From positions 36,268,835 to 36,332,834 of the forward strand of contig NC_083589.1 of assembly GCF_027579695.1 (NCBI RefSeq): 64,000 nt of DNA, written 5' to 3'. The notes beneath the pieces were generated by a model. The model was given only the letters and a program-made list of their open reading frames with translations, was not told where the DNA came from and did not search any database. The DNA is from Neoarius graeffei. Its lineage: Eukaryota > Chordata > Actinopteri > Siluriformes > Ariidae. The position numbers and the translations under genes were made by a program. Every line of letters starts with the position of its first letter. Position 1 is the first letter of the stretch. Below are positions 47,553 to 60,515 of the stretch, piece by piece.

Positions 47553-50500
47553 ATGGAAGCGCCTGTGTGTCTCCTCCTGCTTCTCCTCCTCGCGCTGTCT
47601 CGCGCCGGATGTTTCGACCTGCACCTTTCAGACACTTTACACCCCGGAGCGGTTCTGCTGGACTTATCGCTCGGGCCGGGCTGGACTTATACCATGGACA
47701 GGACTTGGACTTCCAGGTTGCTTGGAAACGTCCTCCAGGTGGACCGGCGTGACGGAGCGGTGCGTCTCGTGCGCGAGGTGAAGTGCACGCGCCTGGCGCA
47801 CAGCAGCCCGGTCCCGCTGAGTTTCCGAATCGACTCTTTAACGAGCCGCGACTCTGTGGTCGCTCACTTCAACGTGTTCGTGCACGGACAGGACTGCTTT
47901 ATTAAATACCGGCGGAAGAGCGGCGCCCTGACCGAGCCTGATCTTTACATCGAGTCCCTTTACAGCCTGGGAAAGACTTCCGGCTCCGCTCCAGGTGTTC
48001 AGCTCGTGAACCTCGAGCACTATGTACCTGCGTTCTCTCGGCGTCACGTGACGGAGCTTTCGGCCCTCTCGTGCGTTTCGGAAGGCTTGGACGTGCTTGT
48101 GCGTAACGGCAGTGTGTTTACTCGCAATGCAGCCGGTCCGAGCCAGGGCACTGTAACCTGCACGCTGCACCACTCTGGAGAAGATCCAGTCTCCATGCGC
48201 GTCCGGCTGCTCTTGGAAACACCACCAGGTCCTGTTGAATGGAAGTTGCGCAAGAAGAGAAGTGTGAATTTACCACCTGTCTTTCAGCTGCCCACCTACC
48301 AAGTGTCCGTCCCGGAGAACGAGCCAGCAGGCATGCATGTCATCACGGTCAAAGCCGTGGACACGGACAGTGCAGAATCTGGCAGGATCGAGTACAGCAT
48401 GGAGGCTTTGTTCAACAGCCGGTCCAGCGACTTCTTCCGGATTGACCCCCAGTCAGGGAGCATCGAGACTAAGCAGCCCTTGGACAGGGAGTTCAAGGAC
48501 ACCCATTTGTTTAAGTTGACTGCCATTGACTTCGGCACCCCTCGGCGTTCTGGAACATCTTACCTCACTGTCACGGTTCGAGACACCAATGACCACATCC
48601 CTGTTTTTGAGCAGACCGAATACAGGGTCAGCATTCGAGAGAATGTAGAAGTTGGCTTTGAGGTGATGACGGTGAGGGCCACAGACGAAGACGCACCTTC
48701 CAACGCCAACATGATCTATAAAATCGTGAACGGCGATGACGTGAATTCCGTCTTTGAGATCGACTCGCGGAATGGACTCGTGAGGGTCGGAGTCCGTCCA
48801 GATAGAGAGACCATGGCGCAGTATATGCTCATCGTAGAGGCAAATGACCAAGGGAAGGACCCAGGACCCCGCAGTGCTACAGCTACAGTTCATATAACTG
48901 TCGAAGATGAGAATGACAACTCTCCTCAGTTTAGTGAGAAGAGATATGTGGTCCAGGTGCCTGAGAACGTGCCCGTCAACACCCGAGTGGCTCAGGTGGA
49001 AGCTACTGACAAAGACGAGGGCAACAACGCCAAAGTTCATTACAGTATAATCAAAGGCAATGTGAAAGGCCAGTTCTACATTCACTCTCTCACTGGCGTC
49101 ATTGACGTTATAAACCCCCTGGATTATGAAACACACAGGGACTATAGTCTTGGAATTAAGGCCCAGGATGGAGGCAGACCCCCTCTTATTAACAGCACTG
49201 GACTGGTCATTGTGCAAGTAATTGACATAAATGACAACGCGCCCATGTTTGTAAGCACTCCTTTCCAGGCAACCATTTTGGAGAACGTACCCATTGGGTA
49301 TTCGGTCCTTCATATCCAGGCCATCGACTCAGACTCTGGAGAGAATGCCCGCTTGGATTATCGTCTCACAGATACCTCCCCTGGTTTCCCCTTCACCATC
49401 AACAATAGCACAGGTTGGATTACAGCCAGTGCTGCACTGGACAGAGAAACCACAGAGTATTACACCTTTGGTGTGGAAGCCAGGGACAATGGGATTCCTG
49501 TGATGTCCTCTTCTGCTAGCGTTAGTATAACAGTGCTGGACGTGAATGACAACGCCCCCACGTTTAGTGAGAAGATCTACTCCCTGAAAATTAACGAAGA
49601 TGCTGTGGTGGGGAGCAGCGTGCTGACAGTGACAGCTGTGGACCGGGACATCAATAGCGTAGTGACCTACCAGATATCCAGCGGCAACACCCGGAACAGG
49701 TTCGCTATCACCAGTCAAAGCGGTGGCGGTCTCATCACGCTAGCATTGCCTTTGGATTACAAGCAGGAGCGACAGTACGTTCTGACCATCACTGCTTCAG
49801 ATGGCACGCTTTACGACACAGCACAGGTCTTCATCAACGTCACCGACGCCAACACGCACAGACCTGTGTTTCAGAGTGCCAACTACCAGGTACTGTTCAG
49901 GGAGGACAAGCCGATTGGGTCCACCGTAGTGGTGATCAGCGCTACAGATGAAGACACGGGTGAGAATGCACGTATAACGTACATCATGGAAGACAAAGTG
50001 CCACAGTTTGCCATCGACCCAGACACCGGTGCCATCACCACACAGATGGAAATCGATTATGAGGACCAGGCCTCCTACACTCTGGCGATCACCGCTCATG
50101 ATAACGGAATCCCCCAGAAGTCAGACACCACTTACGTGGAGATCATCGTTGAGGATGCCAATGACAACGTCCCTCAGTTTAGCCGAGAAAAGTACCAGGG
50201 TACAGTGTTCGAAGATGCACCTCAGTACACCAGTGTCCTCCAGATCTCCGCCTCAGACAGGGATTCTGGAAGCAACGGGAGAGTAAGCTACACCTTCCAG
50301 GGTGGTGATGATGGAGAAGGAGACTTTTTTATCGAACAGTTTTCTGGAATCATCAGAACAAACCGGAAGCTGGATAGGGAAAACATTCCTGTCTACAACC
50401 TGAAAGCCTATGCAGTAGACCGAGGAATTCCTCCCCTCAAAGCAGCAGTGGAGATCCAGGTATCAGTCCTAGACATTAACGACAACGCGCCAGTGTTTCA

Positions 50501-51045
50501 GGAAGATGAGCTTTATATCGACGTCAAGGAAAACAGCCCTATAAATTCTGTAGTGGCACAGATAACTGCCAAAGACCCAGATGAAGGAACTAATGCTCAA
50601 ATCATGTACCAGATAGTGGAAGGAAACATCCCTGAGGTATTCGACTTGGATATCTTTACTGGAGATCTGAAAGCGCTCACGGATTTAGACTACGAGATGA
50701 AGACCGAGTATGTGATCGTAGTCCAGGCCACATCTGCCCCACTGGTCAGCAGAGCAACTGTCCACATCCGTTTGGTTGACGTCAACGACAACGAGCCTGT
50801 TCTGCAGAATTTTGAGATTATCTTTAATAACTATATCACTAATAAATCCAACAGTTTTCCTACTGGGGTTATCGGGAAGGTACCAGCTCATGACCCGGAT
50901 GTGTCCGATAAACTTAAGTATAGCTTTGTGGAGGGGAACGAATTAAGTCTGCTCATCTTAAATCCGGACACCGGAGAGCTAAAACTTAGCAGAGACCTGG
51001 ACAATAACAGACCATTGGAGGCCACCATGAAAGTATCTGTCACAG
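47553..51045 (+). CDS. celsr1: CELSR/flamingo atypical cadherin, first coding exon (probably celsr1)
   Basis: 1164 codons plus one base, ending at donor ACAG|GTAAGG. Residues 1-20 are a hydrophobic signal peptide (MEAPVCLLLLLLLA...). A pre-cadherin region follows up to a furin-type site RKKR at 233-236. Then come cadherin repeats with Ca-binding linkers DTNDH (344), DENDN (453), DINDN (558), DVNDN (663), DANTH (765), DANDN (868), DINDN (974), DVNDN (1076), and a partial ninth repeat. The DANTH linker is atypical and also seen in vertebrate CELSRs. A huge first exon is characteristic of CELSR genes. The EGF, laminin-G, GAIN and seven-membrane parts would be in later exons outside the window. 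CELSR proteins form homophilic bridges in planar cell polarity. Start: the in-frame ATG with G at -3 and +4 just before the signal peptide. Assignment to celsr1 rests mainly on the neighbouring trmu. Confidence 0.93.
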
Positions 51046-52302
51046 GTAAGGATCCTCTAGAGTCTGCTGATGTGGTAATTGGTTTGAGGCAGTTTATGTT
51101 ATTAATATATACAGTATGTCACAACAGAAGCGCACTGAACCATGTATAATGCCGTTGACTGATCTGATGATCTGTCTGTCTGGAGCATGTGTTTTGCTCC
51201 AGGCTGTAGCAGGATCCAGTTCTGCTGCTTTTAAACTGTTTGTACTTTTTTTTTTATTGAAGTGTTCTTGATGTGGGTGGTGTTCTTTTATACGTAAGAA
51301 TTAAGTTACTCTTGCGGGTCTTTGAGACTCCGTCCCTGGTGAAAGTGAATTTTGCTGGCAGAGTTAATTTGATTTAGATTCTATCAAACGTGGGAGCATG
51401 AATCTAAGGGCAGCGCTGAAAGTAATAATGTTTTACTGGACCGTGTTTTATCTGAACGATTCTTAAAGACTGGATCACTAATTTTATTTTCAATGTTCAG
51501 TTTGTCAACAAGGCAAAGTGTGCAGCCTTGTCAGTTCGAGATTACTACTGTTTTTAAGAAACTGGCTGAAATGAAGTAAAGATGGTGCAGTATGTGGATT
51601 ATTATATTAGTGCACCATGCTGCTCTTTTCCTGGACTCTTTCTGTCATTTAAATTGCATCATGGGTTTCAGACCCTTTTAGTGTTTCTTTCTTTTTCACA
51701 TTCTTTCTGTCCCTTTTTTTTTTTGTCTCATGCATTCCTCTTCCTGCTCGTTTGCAACCTGCATTTTGCATACAGCCCATTCAGTGAGCCTCTCTTGCTC
51801 TTTTGTGTGTTGCCTGTGACTTTACGGCTTACTCTTTGTTCTCATGGTTGCTGTTCTTCAGCTTCAGTCCATACTCACTGTTGGCCCTTTTGTAGCACAG
51901 CGGCGGCCAGCATTCCCTTGCAGTCCAGTTTGTTTGAGATGTTGGTTGCTTCATTGTCTCCATGACCCCTGGTTGTTTTTTTTTAAAGCTTTATATTTCT
52001 CTCAGCCTCTTTCCCTCTCTTTGTCATGATTTTATATATTTTTAGTTGTTATTTCTGTTCGCTTGCGCTCGCTCTCGCCCTCTTTGTCCCCCCCACCAAT
52101 TCTACTGACAAACCCACATGTCAAACGTTAGGTAACCATTAACACACTGGTTGTATGACCTTTTCACCCTTGACTCAGGGGAAAGGCAATTGGCCTGAAG
52201 GCATAATTGCAGACTGGCTCTGAGCTAGACCTCAGCTTTTAGCTAATGAAGAGGTTCTTTAAATTTTCCTTAATTGAGCTAGTAATCAGTGGTGTGTGTG
52301 GT

Positions 52303-52664
52303 TGTCTCATCTCATCTCATTACCTCTAGCCGCTTTATCCTGTTCTACAGGGTCGCAGGCAAGCTGGAGCCTATCCCAGCTGACTACGGGTGAGAGGCGG
52401 GGTACACCCTGGACAAGTCGCCAGGTCATCACAGGGCTGACACATAGACACAGACAACCATTCACACTCACATTCACACCTACGGTCAATTTAGAGTCAC
52501 CAGTTAACCTAACCTGCATGTCTTTGGACTGTGGGGGAAACCGGAGCACCCGGAGGAAACCCACGCGGACACGGGGAGAACATGCAAACTCCACACAGAA
52601 AGGCCCTCGCCGGCCACGGGGCTCGAACCCGGACCTTCTTGCTGTGAGGCGACAGCGCTAACCA
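52303..52664 (-). mobile_element. Mermaid-type SINE, head cut
   Basis: Complete tail and body in reverse orientation; the head stops at GCTAACCA and is joined directly to a second SINE fragment in forward orientation. Confidence 0.9.
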
Positions 52665-52920
52665 TTTGTGGAGTTTGCATGTTCTCCCCATGTCTGCGTG
52701 GGTTTCCTCTGGGTGCTCCGGTTTCCCCAAAGACATGCAGTTAGGTTGACATGGGGTGGCCTTGGGCTGAGGTGCCCTTGAGCAAGGTACCTAACCCATG
52801 ACTGGTCCCCAGGCGCTGTGTGTACATGTGTTCACTGCTTCAGATGGGTTAAATGCAGAGGATGAACTTCACTGTGCTTGAAGTGTGCATGTGACAAATA
52901 AAGGTTTCTTCTTCTTGTTC
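52665..52920 (+). mobile_element. SINE with variant tail, 5'-truncated
   Basis: Starts at GTGGAGTTTGCATG, continues into the ACATGGGGTGGCC...CTTCAGATGGG tail and ends AATAAAGGTTTCTTCTTC. Confidence 0.85.
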
Positions 52921-53510
52921 TGTCACCTTATAGACTGAACATGCCACTGTTATTAGAGAATAAACCAAGAACTGCCAGATTCCCCTTCCTGATAAATGTA
53001 GGTTAACATTATAGTCTCAACAAAGGCTTGTCTTTCTTCCAAAAACTCATTTAGGATGGCAAACAAGCGGGACTGAGGGCTAGGTGTTCCGGCTGTAACC
53101 TAATCTCCCTTATCTGTATCACTCGAGCCTTTTTCTCCATCATCTGAGGGGTCTCTGTGTAAGCATGGTGGCTCTCACCATTGTAAGGAGTATTGATTTT
53201 GCTCTACTGCCTGTCCGCTCTGTTTGACCGGATAAATACAGGTGATAAGCCTTGTGGTGACGGCTAAAAGACTTTGGGGGCCAGTGCTCAAATACTACAT
53301 GTGAAAGTTGAAGATCTGTGCTTTGTCAGAGCTCTTCATCTTGACATGATGATGTGTGTGGCGTTCAAGGAGATGATGAGTGTTAACTCGTGTAAATACG
53401 ACAGCAAGAATGCTACGCTCGGGTCCAGCGTCCAACAGGGATCTCTTCTCTCCCAACACCAAGCTTTCTGAATGAACTGATTTCGTAATGTAAGCAGTCA
53501 TAAAAGGGGT
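52921..53510. other. Intronic stretch with no recognisable feature
   Basis: No protein or repeat recognised. Confidence 0.35.
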
Positions 53511-53515
53511 AGATT

Positions 53516-53587
53516 CAGGGTTTTTTTCTAGAAAAATTTAGTATGAGGGCGCTCACCATGGCGAGGGAGCGAAGCGGGGGGGGTGCC

Positions 53588-53621
<34 letters not shown>

Positions 53622-54185
53622 CCGCCATGCAAAGCCTTTGAAAAATGCTCCAATGGGACATTCTGAGGCTATCTGAGAGGGAAATTGTAACAAATTGTCT
53701 GTCAGCATTGAAAAAGAAAGAAGTAATCTTCTTCTGCCCCGGACAGTCTTTGGCTTTCTTCCGCTTCGTGCCGCGGGATGACATCTTTAAATGCCCAAGT
53801 GTCAACAAAAACAACTCGCGAACTACTTCTGTCAAAAGCTCCCGCGCCGGTGGGTGAAAGGTCATTCAGTCTCGAGAAATCTCGCTCGACAAGTCAGCTG
53901 ACCTTGTATGTAACCCATGTCAAATCTCGCGAGAGCAGCCGCGACAAGTAAACAACTAAACAACATGGCGCCTCAGTCTGGAAAACGCCAATTCGGATTG
54001 TTTTTGCACCGTCTGGCGGTGTATCTACTATGATTGGAATATTTTTGGAGCAATTATAACGTATTTGATGATCAGACACATTGTCACGTGGTGTTGCTGG
54101 GATGTTTTCACGGAGTCGGTAAGGGGGCTCACGCCGAGAGTAAGAGGGCGCAGCGCCCCTGTTCCCCCGTTTAGACGAAAGCCTG
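53516..54185 (-). mobile_element. Transposon remnant N with poly-C tract
   Basis: Ends CAGGGTTTTTTTCTAGA and (inverse) CAGGCTTTCGTCTAAA; AGATT at both borders (53511-53515 and 54186-54190). It contains the start of a protein on the minus strand from ATG 53784: MSSRGTKRKKAKDC then PGQKKITSFF. This resembles the N-termini of fish hAT/zinc-finger transposases. The frame continues about 80 residues without a recognisable catalytic domain. Confidence 0.6.
53590..53620 (+). repeat. Poly-C tract of about 31 bases
   Basis: Uninterrupted C run, preceded by a G-rich GGGGGGGG stretch; may be subject to assembly error. Confidence 0.95.
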
Positions 54186-54190
54186 AGATT

Positions 54191-55430
54191 GTTGAACTCG
54201 TAAGTGGTGTGGTCTTACAGGATTAGAGTCTGACATCTCTGTCCCACGGTCAGCAGTGGAAGCTTGCTGATACATGCAGACCCTTTAGCCACACTGACTC
54301 GGGCTTTTTATGGGCTGCTACAGGACTCGCATAGCTGGGCTTTTTTACATTTCTTACCCCAGATCATTCAAGTTTATCTCGGTTTCAACCCCACTGGCTA
54401 CTTTTACAGCTCCAGTCTGAAAGCTATCTCCTTCTCTAATCTCTATTTATTACATGGTGAGTGTACATTCATCTACCATGGATGAGGTTTTGACATTTTT
54501 ATTCACATAGAGAGAACAAACAGAAGGCCTGTTTACTCAAAAACATCAGGCAGTTGTTGAATTTTGTCAAACATTCAAATTAGATGATGGAATGGAGCAA
54601 ACTACAACTGTTTAGGATGAGACAGACTTGAGAGAATGTCTGAACTGTCTTTATTAAATCAGTATGTTATTCGTTCAACCAGGATTAAATTTGTTGCAAT
54701 TGTCGGTCGACTGTCAACTTTTTGGATGTCAAGGATATCGAATTATTAATACATTTTGATGTATTGGAGTTTGATTTGTAGATGTCCCTGTAGCTTACGA
54801 AGCATCTTTGCATGAAAGGGAGTAGCCGGAGTGTGTGTTGAGGGACAAAAAAGTGTGTGGGAAACAACAGGCTCAGAGGCAGTGACCAGCTGTGTCTGTA
54901 CATCTACTCATGCCATTCATATAGCAGCTGCACAAAAGAAAAGACGAGAAGAGATGGAACACATATGCACACACGCACACCCGGGTACCTTTAGGTCGAG
55001 TGTATAAATCACCATTGCTCTTCTTTGGTCACTATAACATAAGTCCGGTCCCGCTTTCCCTTTTTTCAGCCTGTTGTCATAACAAGGTATTCTCTCCTCC
55101 AGGTGTAAGGTCACTTACTACACACGACCCACTGCCCTTTGACCTCTCAGTACTACAGGTCAGGGTGTCTGGCATTGGAAGTCCCATGGTCTCATGTACC
55201 TTCTGCCTGTAATGGTGAAATTTGTGGTGGTTCTCAAAGTGATGGCTATGAAGTATAGCTAGGGGATCCCAGTATAGTTACTGTTACTGAGGTTCTTAGT
55301 TGTTAACCTGTTTGACTGGTCACTTGAATTGAATAGGTTTAATCCAAATCTTGTGATCTCGAAAAGACATAGGTTAATAAAGAATATCAACTGGAAGCTA
55401 ACGTGTTGTTTTGGAGGAAAGGCGCCAGCA
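54191..55430. other. Intronic stretch with no recognisable feature
   Basis: Mixed-composition sequence; short frames only, no homologous protein or clear repeat. Confidence 0.35.
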
Positions 55431-55436
55431 AACAGC

Positions 55437-56096
55437 AAGCCTCAACGCCAGGCGTTACCCGAATGCCCGATTTGCCCGACCAAGACACTCAGGCTGAAAT
55501 ATTTTAGCGAGTTAGGCCCCTTCGGGCACACCTGTGGTCGGCTTCTTTAAGCACAAAAATGATTTTTGAGTGAGTACGTTACAAAAAACAAGACTTATTA
55601 ACCAGAATCCTCGCCTCCCCTGTGATCACCATTTTGTTTTTTTTCTTCCCGATTTGTAACGGCGATTCTGATTGGCTCGCTTCAGGTGCACGTGCGCATT
55701 TGTGCTTTTCATCACTACAAGTGGTTACTGGTGCCCTCTATATTTTCTTGGGTTGACTTCAGGACATCCTGTGATTTTACTATTTTGTGTCTCAAATAGT
55801 AAACCACACCCTCTACAGTAAATATACATCATTTACATAGTGAATTATCCCATAGATAAATATATCTTACCCCATTTATCATTAAAGATAAATTGTTTTT
55901 TAAAAAACATGCACTTTTGTCTAAATAACTCCATTATACCCCTAGAAAACACATCAGTATTGCCTTCAACCGTGTACTTGAAAACTTGCCGAAATACCAC
56001 AAAATTTTAGGGCAAAAGGAAATTCAAGGGGGGGCAAAAATTTTTGAGGCCATTTGCCCTGCAGGGCAAAAGGTGTCAAAAGTTAACGTTGAGGCC
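55437..56096. repeat. Possible MITE P
   Basis: Ends AAGCCTCAACG and inverted AGGCCTCAACG, with interior 'TTTGCCCGACC' and 'TTTGCCCTGCAGGGCAAA' words. Borders are tentative. Confidence 0.4.
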
Positions 56097-56312
56097 TAAA
56101 CAGGGAAGATAATCATTGATATTCATAAACAGAATCTCACTTGTGAAAAAATACGCTGTTTAACTGGTTTGTGTGTACCAAGGGAACAAAATGGCAGTCA
56201 AATTACTTTTTTTAATATCAAGTAAACTATTTAAAGATTAGATTTTTGCTTTTAATCAGCTGGTAAGATCTTAGCTGTCTTATTAGCTGTTAGATGAATT
56301 ATGTGCTGTTAT

Positions 56313-56602
56313 GCCTCGGTCACAACCGGCCGTACGTGCTCCTATGGCCGGTCTACGTGCAAAAAACGCAAGGAACGCGCGGAGGGCGCGCGTGTGACGT
56401 GCTGATTTTCGAGCCGTAGACCAGCCGCAGAGGTTCTTTGTCATGTCAAACATACTCTACGGGCGCTTACGTTTTTTTCAGGTTGCAAGACAAACTTACG
56501 GCCAATGTGCGTCTTTCTCCATGAGCAAAAAAACCGCAGCGATTTGGGGAAACGCCAAAAATCGCACGGCCAAAAAATCGTACGTCCGGTTGTGACCTAG
56601 GC
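56313..56602. mobile_element. MITE O
   Basis: Inverted ends GCCTCGGTCACAACCGGCCG and GCCTAGGTCACAACCGGACG (right end read in reverse), 290 bases, CpG-rich interior, no coding capacity. Confidence 0.8.
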
Positions 56603-58010
56603 TTTAGTGACTCAAGGGATCAGGTCATACAGAGTTCAATTCATTTACCCATTTCCTCATTGTAGATAATTTAAAATAAAGCTATTGAGTATTTAATAAA
56701 GATGATAAAACAGTGTAATTTCTGGCACTAATTTGATACTTGGCTTAAAAAAAAAGCTCCTTGGCATTGGCTTGAGATCACCAGCATTCTTATATCTCAT
56801 CTCTGCACGCTATTATAATAAAACTACTCCAACTTCGACTCGCTATGTGTGGAATTTGCCCTGTGCCAATCCTTGCCTGTTTTCACAGAAACCTCTGCTG
56901 CAGCTGTTATATCTGTCCGTGTGTTATTAGATTACTGAGTCTGGCTGGCTCATGCACCTTCTGTCTCTTTATACATGGACCATCTACAGTCTGTGCTGTA
57001 GACGGATGTATCTGTTCAGAGGTATTCAAGTAAAGATATTTGTAGTTCTTTTTTTTTTTCTTCCTTCGGGTAAACGTCTTTTGACTGTGGTGTTCAAAAT
57101 GAACGAATCCCAGTTGAAATGCAACCAGGACTCCTTTTTTTATAGACAGACTTCACTGAGCAACCAGGGGCCCACCGAAATATGAACATCAATTAACCTA
57201 ACCTAACAGCGCTAGCTCTGTTAAATGAACAGGAAAGGAATCTGATTCATGTTTAATCTTGCAGACTCATTCAGGAGCCAAGACAGAAATGTGGGGGATG
57301 TGATCTCACTCTAGTGCCAAAAGTGGGAGTAATGAAAAACAAGACAATAAGCCTCAAAGACAGACAGGGTTATTCTAGGACGGTGTGCACTGAAATATGG
57401 AAGACTGTTAAAAGGTTGTCTAACTACGTTTTACCTTGGCTCTAAAATATAGTTGGAATTGTGCGAAGATTGTGAAGATTGCCTCATCTCTTCCTTTCAT
57501 AGATTGCACACTAATGTCAGTACCCACCTATAAATTCACTATGAATTGTGACGTAGTTCTATGAGTAGGCATATCAGACGCTCGCTGGCCATGCTGTGAA
57601 AATTGTGCATGCAGACGCTCATTTAAGTTTCCAAACCTGTCAGTGCTTAACTCTTGAATATTTTATATTGTGAATATTATGTTTAAAAAGCTTATCTCTG
57701 CTTTCCAAAGAAATTTATCTCATTAAGATCTTTTCAGTACTTTGGGAGTAATGGCAGGTTGAAGTTGGTACAGCGGAGTAAAAACTCTGCTCGCGTGCCG
57801 TCAGGAAACTGCCGGTGCTTTTTGAGTCACCGGAAAGCGGTCAGGCTCTCTCTCTCTCTCCTGATCGGTTTCCCGACTGAATTACTCGTGAATATCAATC
57901 AGATAACTTCTATAGGGATGTTCTCTCGCTGTTTCTGATGAAGCATTGAGCAAAATTTTCCGTCAGCTAGTTTTGATGTTATGCTTCACGGGAAACTTTG
58001 AAGTGAGTTT
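56603..58010. other. Intronic stretch with no recognisable feature
   Basis: A short (CT)n tract lies near 57848. No gene or clear transposon identified. Confidence 0.35.
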
Positions 58011-58029
58011 TCATACAGTAGCTTTACCT

Positions 58030-58279
58030 CACATGCGAAAATAACTGACATAAAATCATGTGAAAATAATTTAATGTAAAATGACATGCAAAATTACCTG
58101 ATGTAAAATCATGTGAAAATAACTGACTTAATTACACATGAAAATAATTAAATGTAAAAATCACAGATGTAAATAACTGACTTAAAACCACACATGAAAA
58201 TAAACGACTTAAAATCACGTAAAAATAATTGAAAGTAAAAATAACATGAAAAAATTGACTTAAAATCGTGTGAAAATGT
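58030..58279. repeat. Diverged minisatellite, about 27-30 base unit
   Basis: Blocks of 'GAAAATAACTGACTTAAAATCA' type, each with CATGTGAAAATAA variants, repeated about nine times. The next SINE inserted into it. Confidence 0.75.
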
Positions 58280-58656
58280 CTCATCTCATCTCATTATCTC
58301 TAGCCGCTTTATCCTGTTCTACAGGGTCGCAGGCAAGCTGGAGCCTATCCCAGCTGACTACGGGTGAAAGGCGGGGTACACCCTGGACAAGTCGCCAGGT
58401 CATCACAGGGCTGACACATAGACACAGACAACCATTCACACTCACATTCACACCTACGGTCAATTTAGAGTCACCAGTTAACCTAACCTGCATGTCTTTG
58501 GACTGTGGGGGAAACCGGAGCACCCGGAGGAAACCCACGCGGACACGGGGAGAACATGCAAACTCCACACAGAAAGGCCCTCGCCGGCCACGGGGCTCGA
58601 ACCTGGACCTTCTTGCTGTGAGGCGACAGCGCTAACCACTACACCACCGTGCCGCC
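58280..58656 (-). mobile_element. Mermaid-type SINE, full length
   Basis: Target duplication GTGTGAAAATGT at 58268-58279 and 58657-58668. Confidence 0.94.
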
Positions 58657-58874
58657 GTGTGAAAATGTGATTTTTTTTAATACTTGAAGCCTAACAACTT
58701 TATTGAAATTCATTGATAAAAATCTAATTTACAATATATATTAAACTCTTAAGAATTGAAAATACAAATATTTACAAATACCAAAGAAGAAAAAAAAAAT
58801 TATAAAATGAAGAACAAAACTGGAAAAGAAAAAAAAAATCATTAAATAAAAAACTAATATCAGCAAGATTGGCA

Positions 58875-59129
58875 TTAATAGTAAAATCCAATAAAAAATT
58901 CATATTCATTGTTTTTAAAGAAAGGAGTGCGTGAACCTCTAAAGCACATTATTACTGCTTTCAAAATTTCAAAAGATAACTTGGTTCTTATACAAGTCAT
59001 TGTGTCTGCATAGCCTTGCCCGGTTTTATTTGCTAATTTCTCTGCAAGAGTTTTAAGGAAGATCTGGCTTTCAACACCCATTCCGCCATTAGTTCCAAAA
59101 ATTAAAGGTGTGAAATAACCCATTTCCAC
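58875..59129 (-). pseudogene. Retroelement-type protein fragment
   Basis: The minus frame reads GYFTPLIFGTNGGMGVES, then 'FLKTLAEKLANK' and 'SFEILKAVIMCFRGSR'. This closely resembles a C-terminal block that I associate with predicted fish retroelement proteins (xxFTPLVFS..GGMG....FLRGLA....IMCIRGSR). I cannot name the family with certainty. Upstream it is lost in simple sequence. Confidence 0.5.
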
Positions 59130-60515
59130 GTCTAGAATCCTTTGTTGGTACTTTCTTTTCTTTTCTTGTTCCTGCTCCTTGAAGATTGTTGAAGTTGTCT
59201 TGTTCTGGTTGCACTTGGAGTTTACATGCGAAACTCATACATCGAAAAATGCTGTAACTCGTTGCCAGAAACCCCCAGCTTTAATGTCCAGGCGTGCATC
59301 TTGACTTGTAGTTGTAGATTTTAGATTTTGTAGATTTTAGTAGCTTTACCTACTTATTTTTTCAAATCAAACTGATTAACATAAATAAATAAGTATTTTA
59401 GACTATAACTCAGGTTGTTTTGATGAAAAATATTGAGATCTTAGTGGTTGGAATGAGATTTTTAGAAACTGGAAGTCAGCATCGTGAGTGTCAATTTCAG
59501 TTCAGTTAATGTGAATTGTTTATTGTGGATCACAGCTTTTTCGAGGTTCGCCTTGAAAGCTATGAATATTATCATTTATATTCTTTCATATAAAAACTAG
59601 TAGGCCTTACTTTTGAGAAATACAAAGCCCTACAGAGCACAAAGAGGGTATTAGACATAATCTTTTATGACTTTTTTTTTTTTTAGTTTACAGATTTAAC
59701 GTTTTTACCTAATTAGCATAACTATTACTAATTTGCATAATTTGTTTTTACTAATTTTCAAACTTTTGTATTCAGTATACAACCATCTATATGCCTGCCA
59801 ATTTTCATGTAAATATCTTGAAAAATAGAAAAGTTATTAAGAAAAATCATTTGATCTCATTCGTTCATGAGGCCCATTTTGGACCATGTGATCCATGTTA
59901 TGCATTAGCATAATATTACGGCAGTTTTCTAAAAATTAAGCTGTTTTTTTTCAATCTTTGATTTGTAATATCTCATGAATGGATAAACTTATTTTAATTC
60001 TGTAAAAAAAAATATATGTTGTTCTGCATTCAGTTCTGAATTCAGCGGGACCAGTTTCAAGCAATTTGGATTGAATTTGAATTTTCACCTGATATGCCTA
60101 CTATAAGGGCATCCCCTTAGCCTGGGCCTGCCCATCCTAAGCGTGACGCAACACGAGGACCTCGCAGAGCTTTGAAGTCGCGTTAGCCAGACTAGCATCC
60201 CCTCCAGACTCTCTGGCTTTAGTGAGATTTGAAGTAAAATTAGCACTCGACCAATTGCATTAATTTCTAGGTTGATCACTTTGAGTGGAGCAGTTGGAAA
60301 AGAGAGTTAAAACTGAAATTGAGGGATTTGGTTACATGGGTTAATCCAATGTATACCGCAGTGCTGTTGGATTTGTGAGTCTGATTAGTCAAAAGGGTAT
60401 TGATTAATCTTCGAGAACAGTAGGACTGACAATAGTGCTGGCTGAAATTAAAATCACAGCTTTATATTAATATCATTATTGTTTTTATAGTAGCAACTTG
60501 TATGGTGGACGTATT
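59130..60515. other. Intronic stretch with no recognisable feature
   Basis: AT-rich; several poly-T and poly-A runs; no gene or named repeat. Confidence 0.35.

Noticed and set aside
48453-49718. 286- and 129-residue frames antisense to celsr1
   Set aside because: Shadow frames in GC-rich third-codon-position sequence of a clear cadherin exon; no homology.
51046-51149. Extension of the celsr1 frame past 51045 to a stop at 51149
   Set aside because: The frame reads through a consensus donor (ACAG|GTAAGG) at the position where CELSR first exons end; the extra residues do not resemble cadherin sequence.
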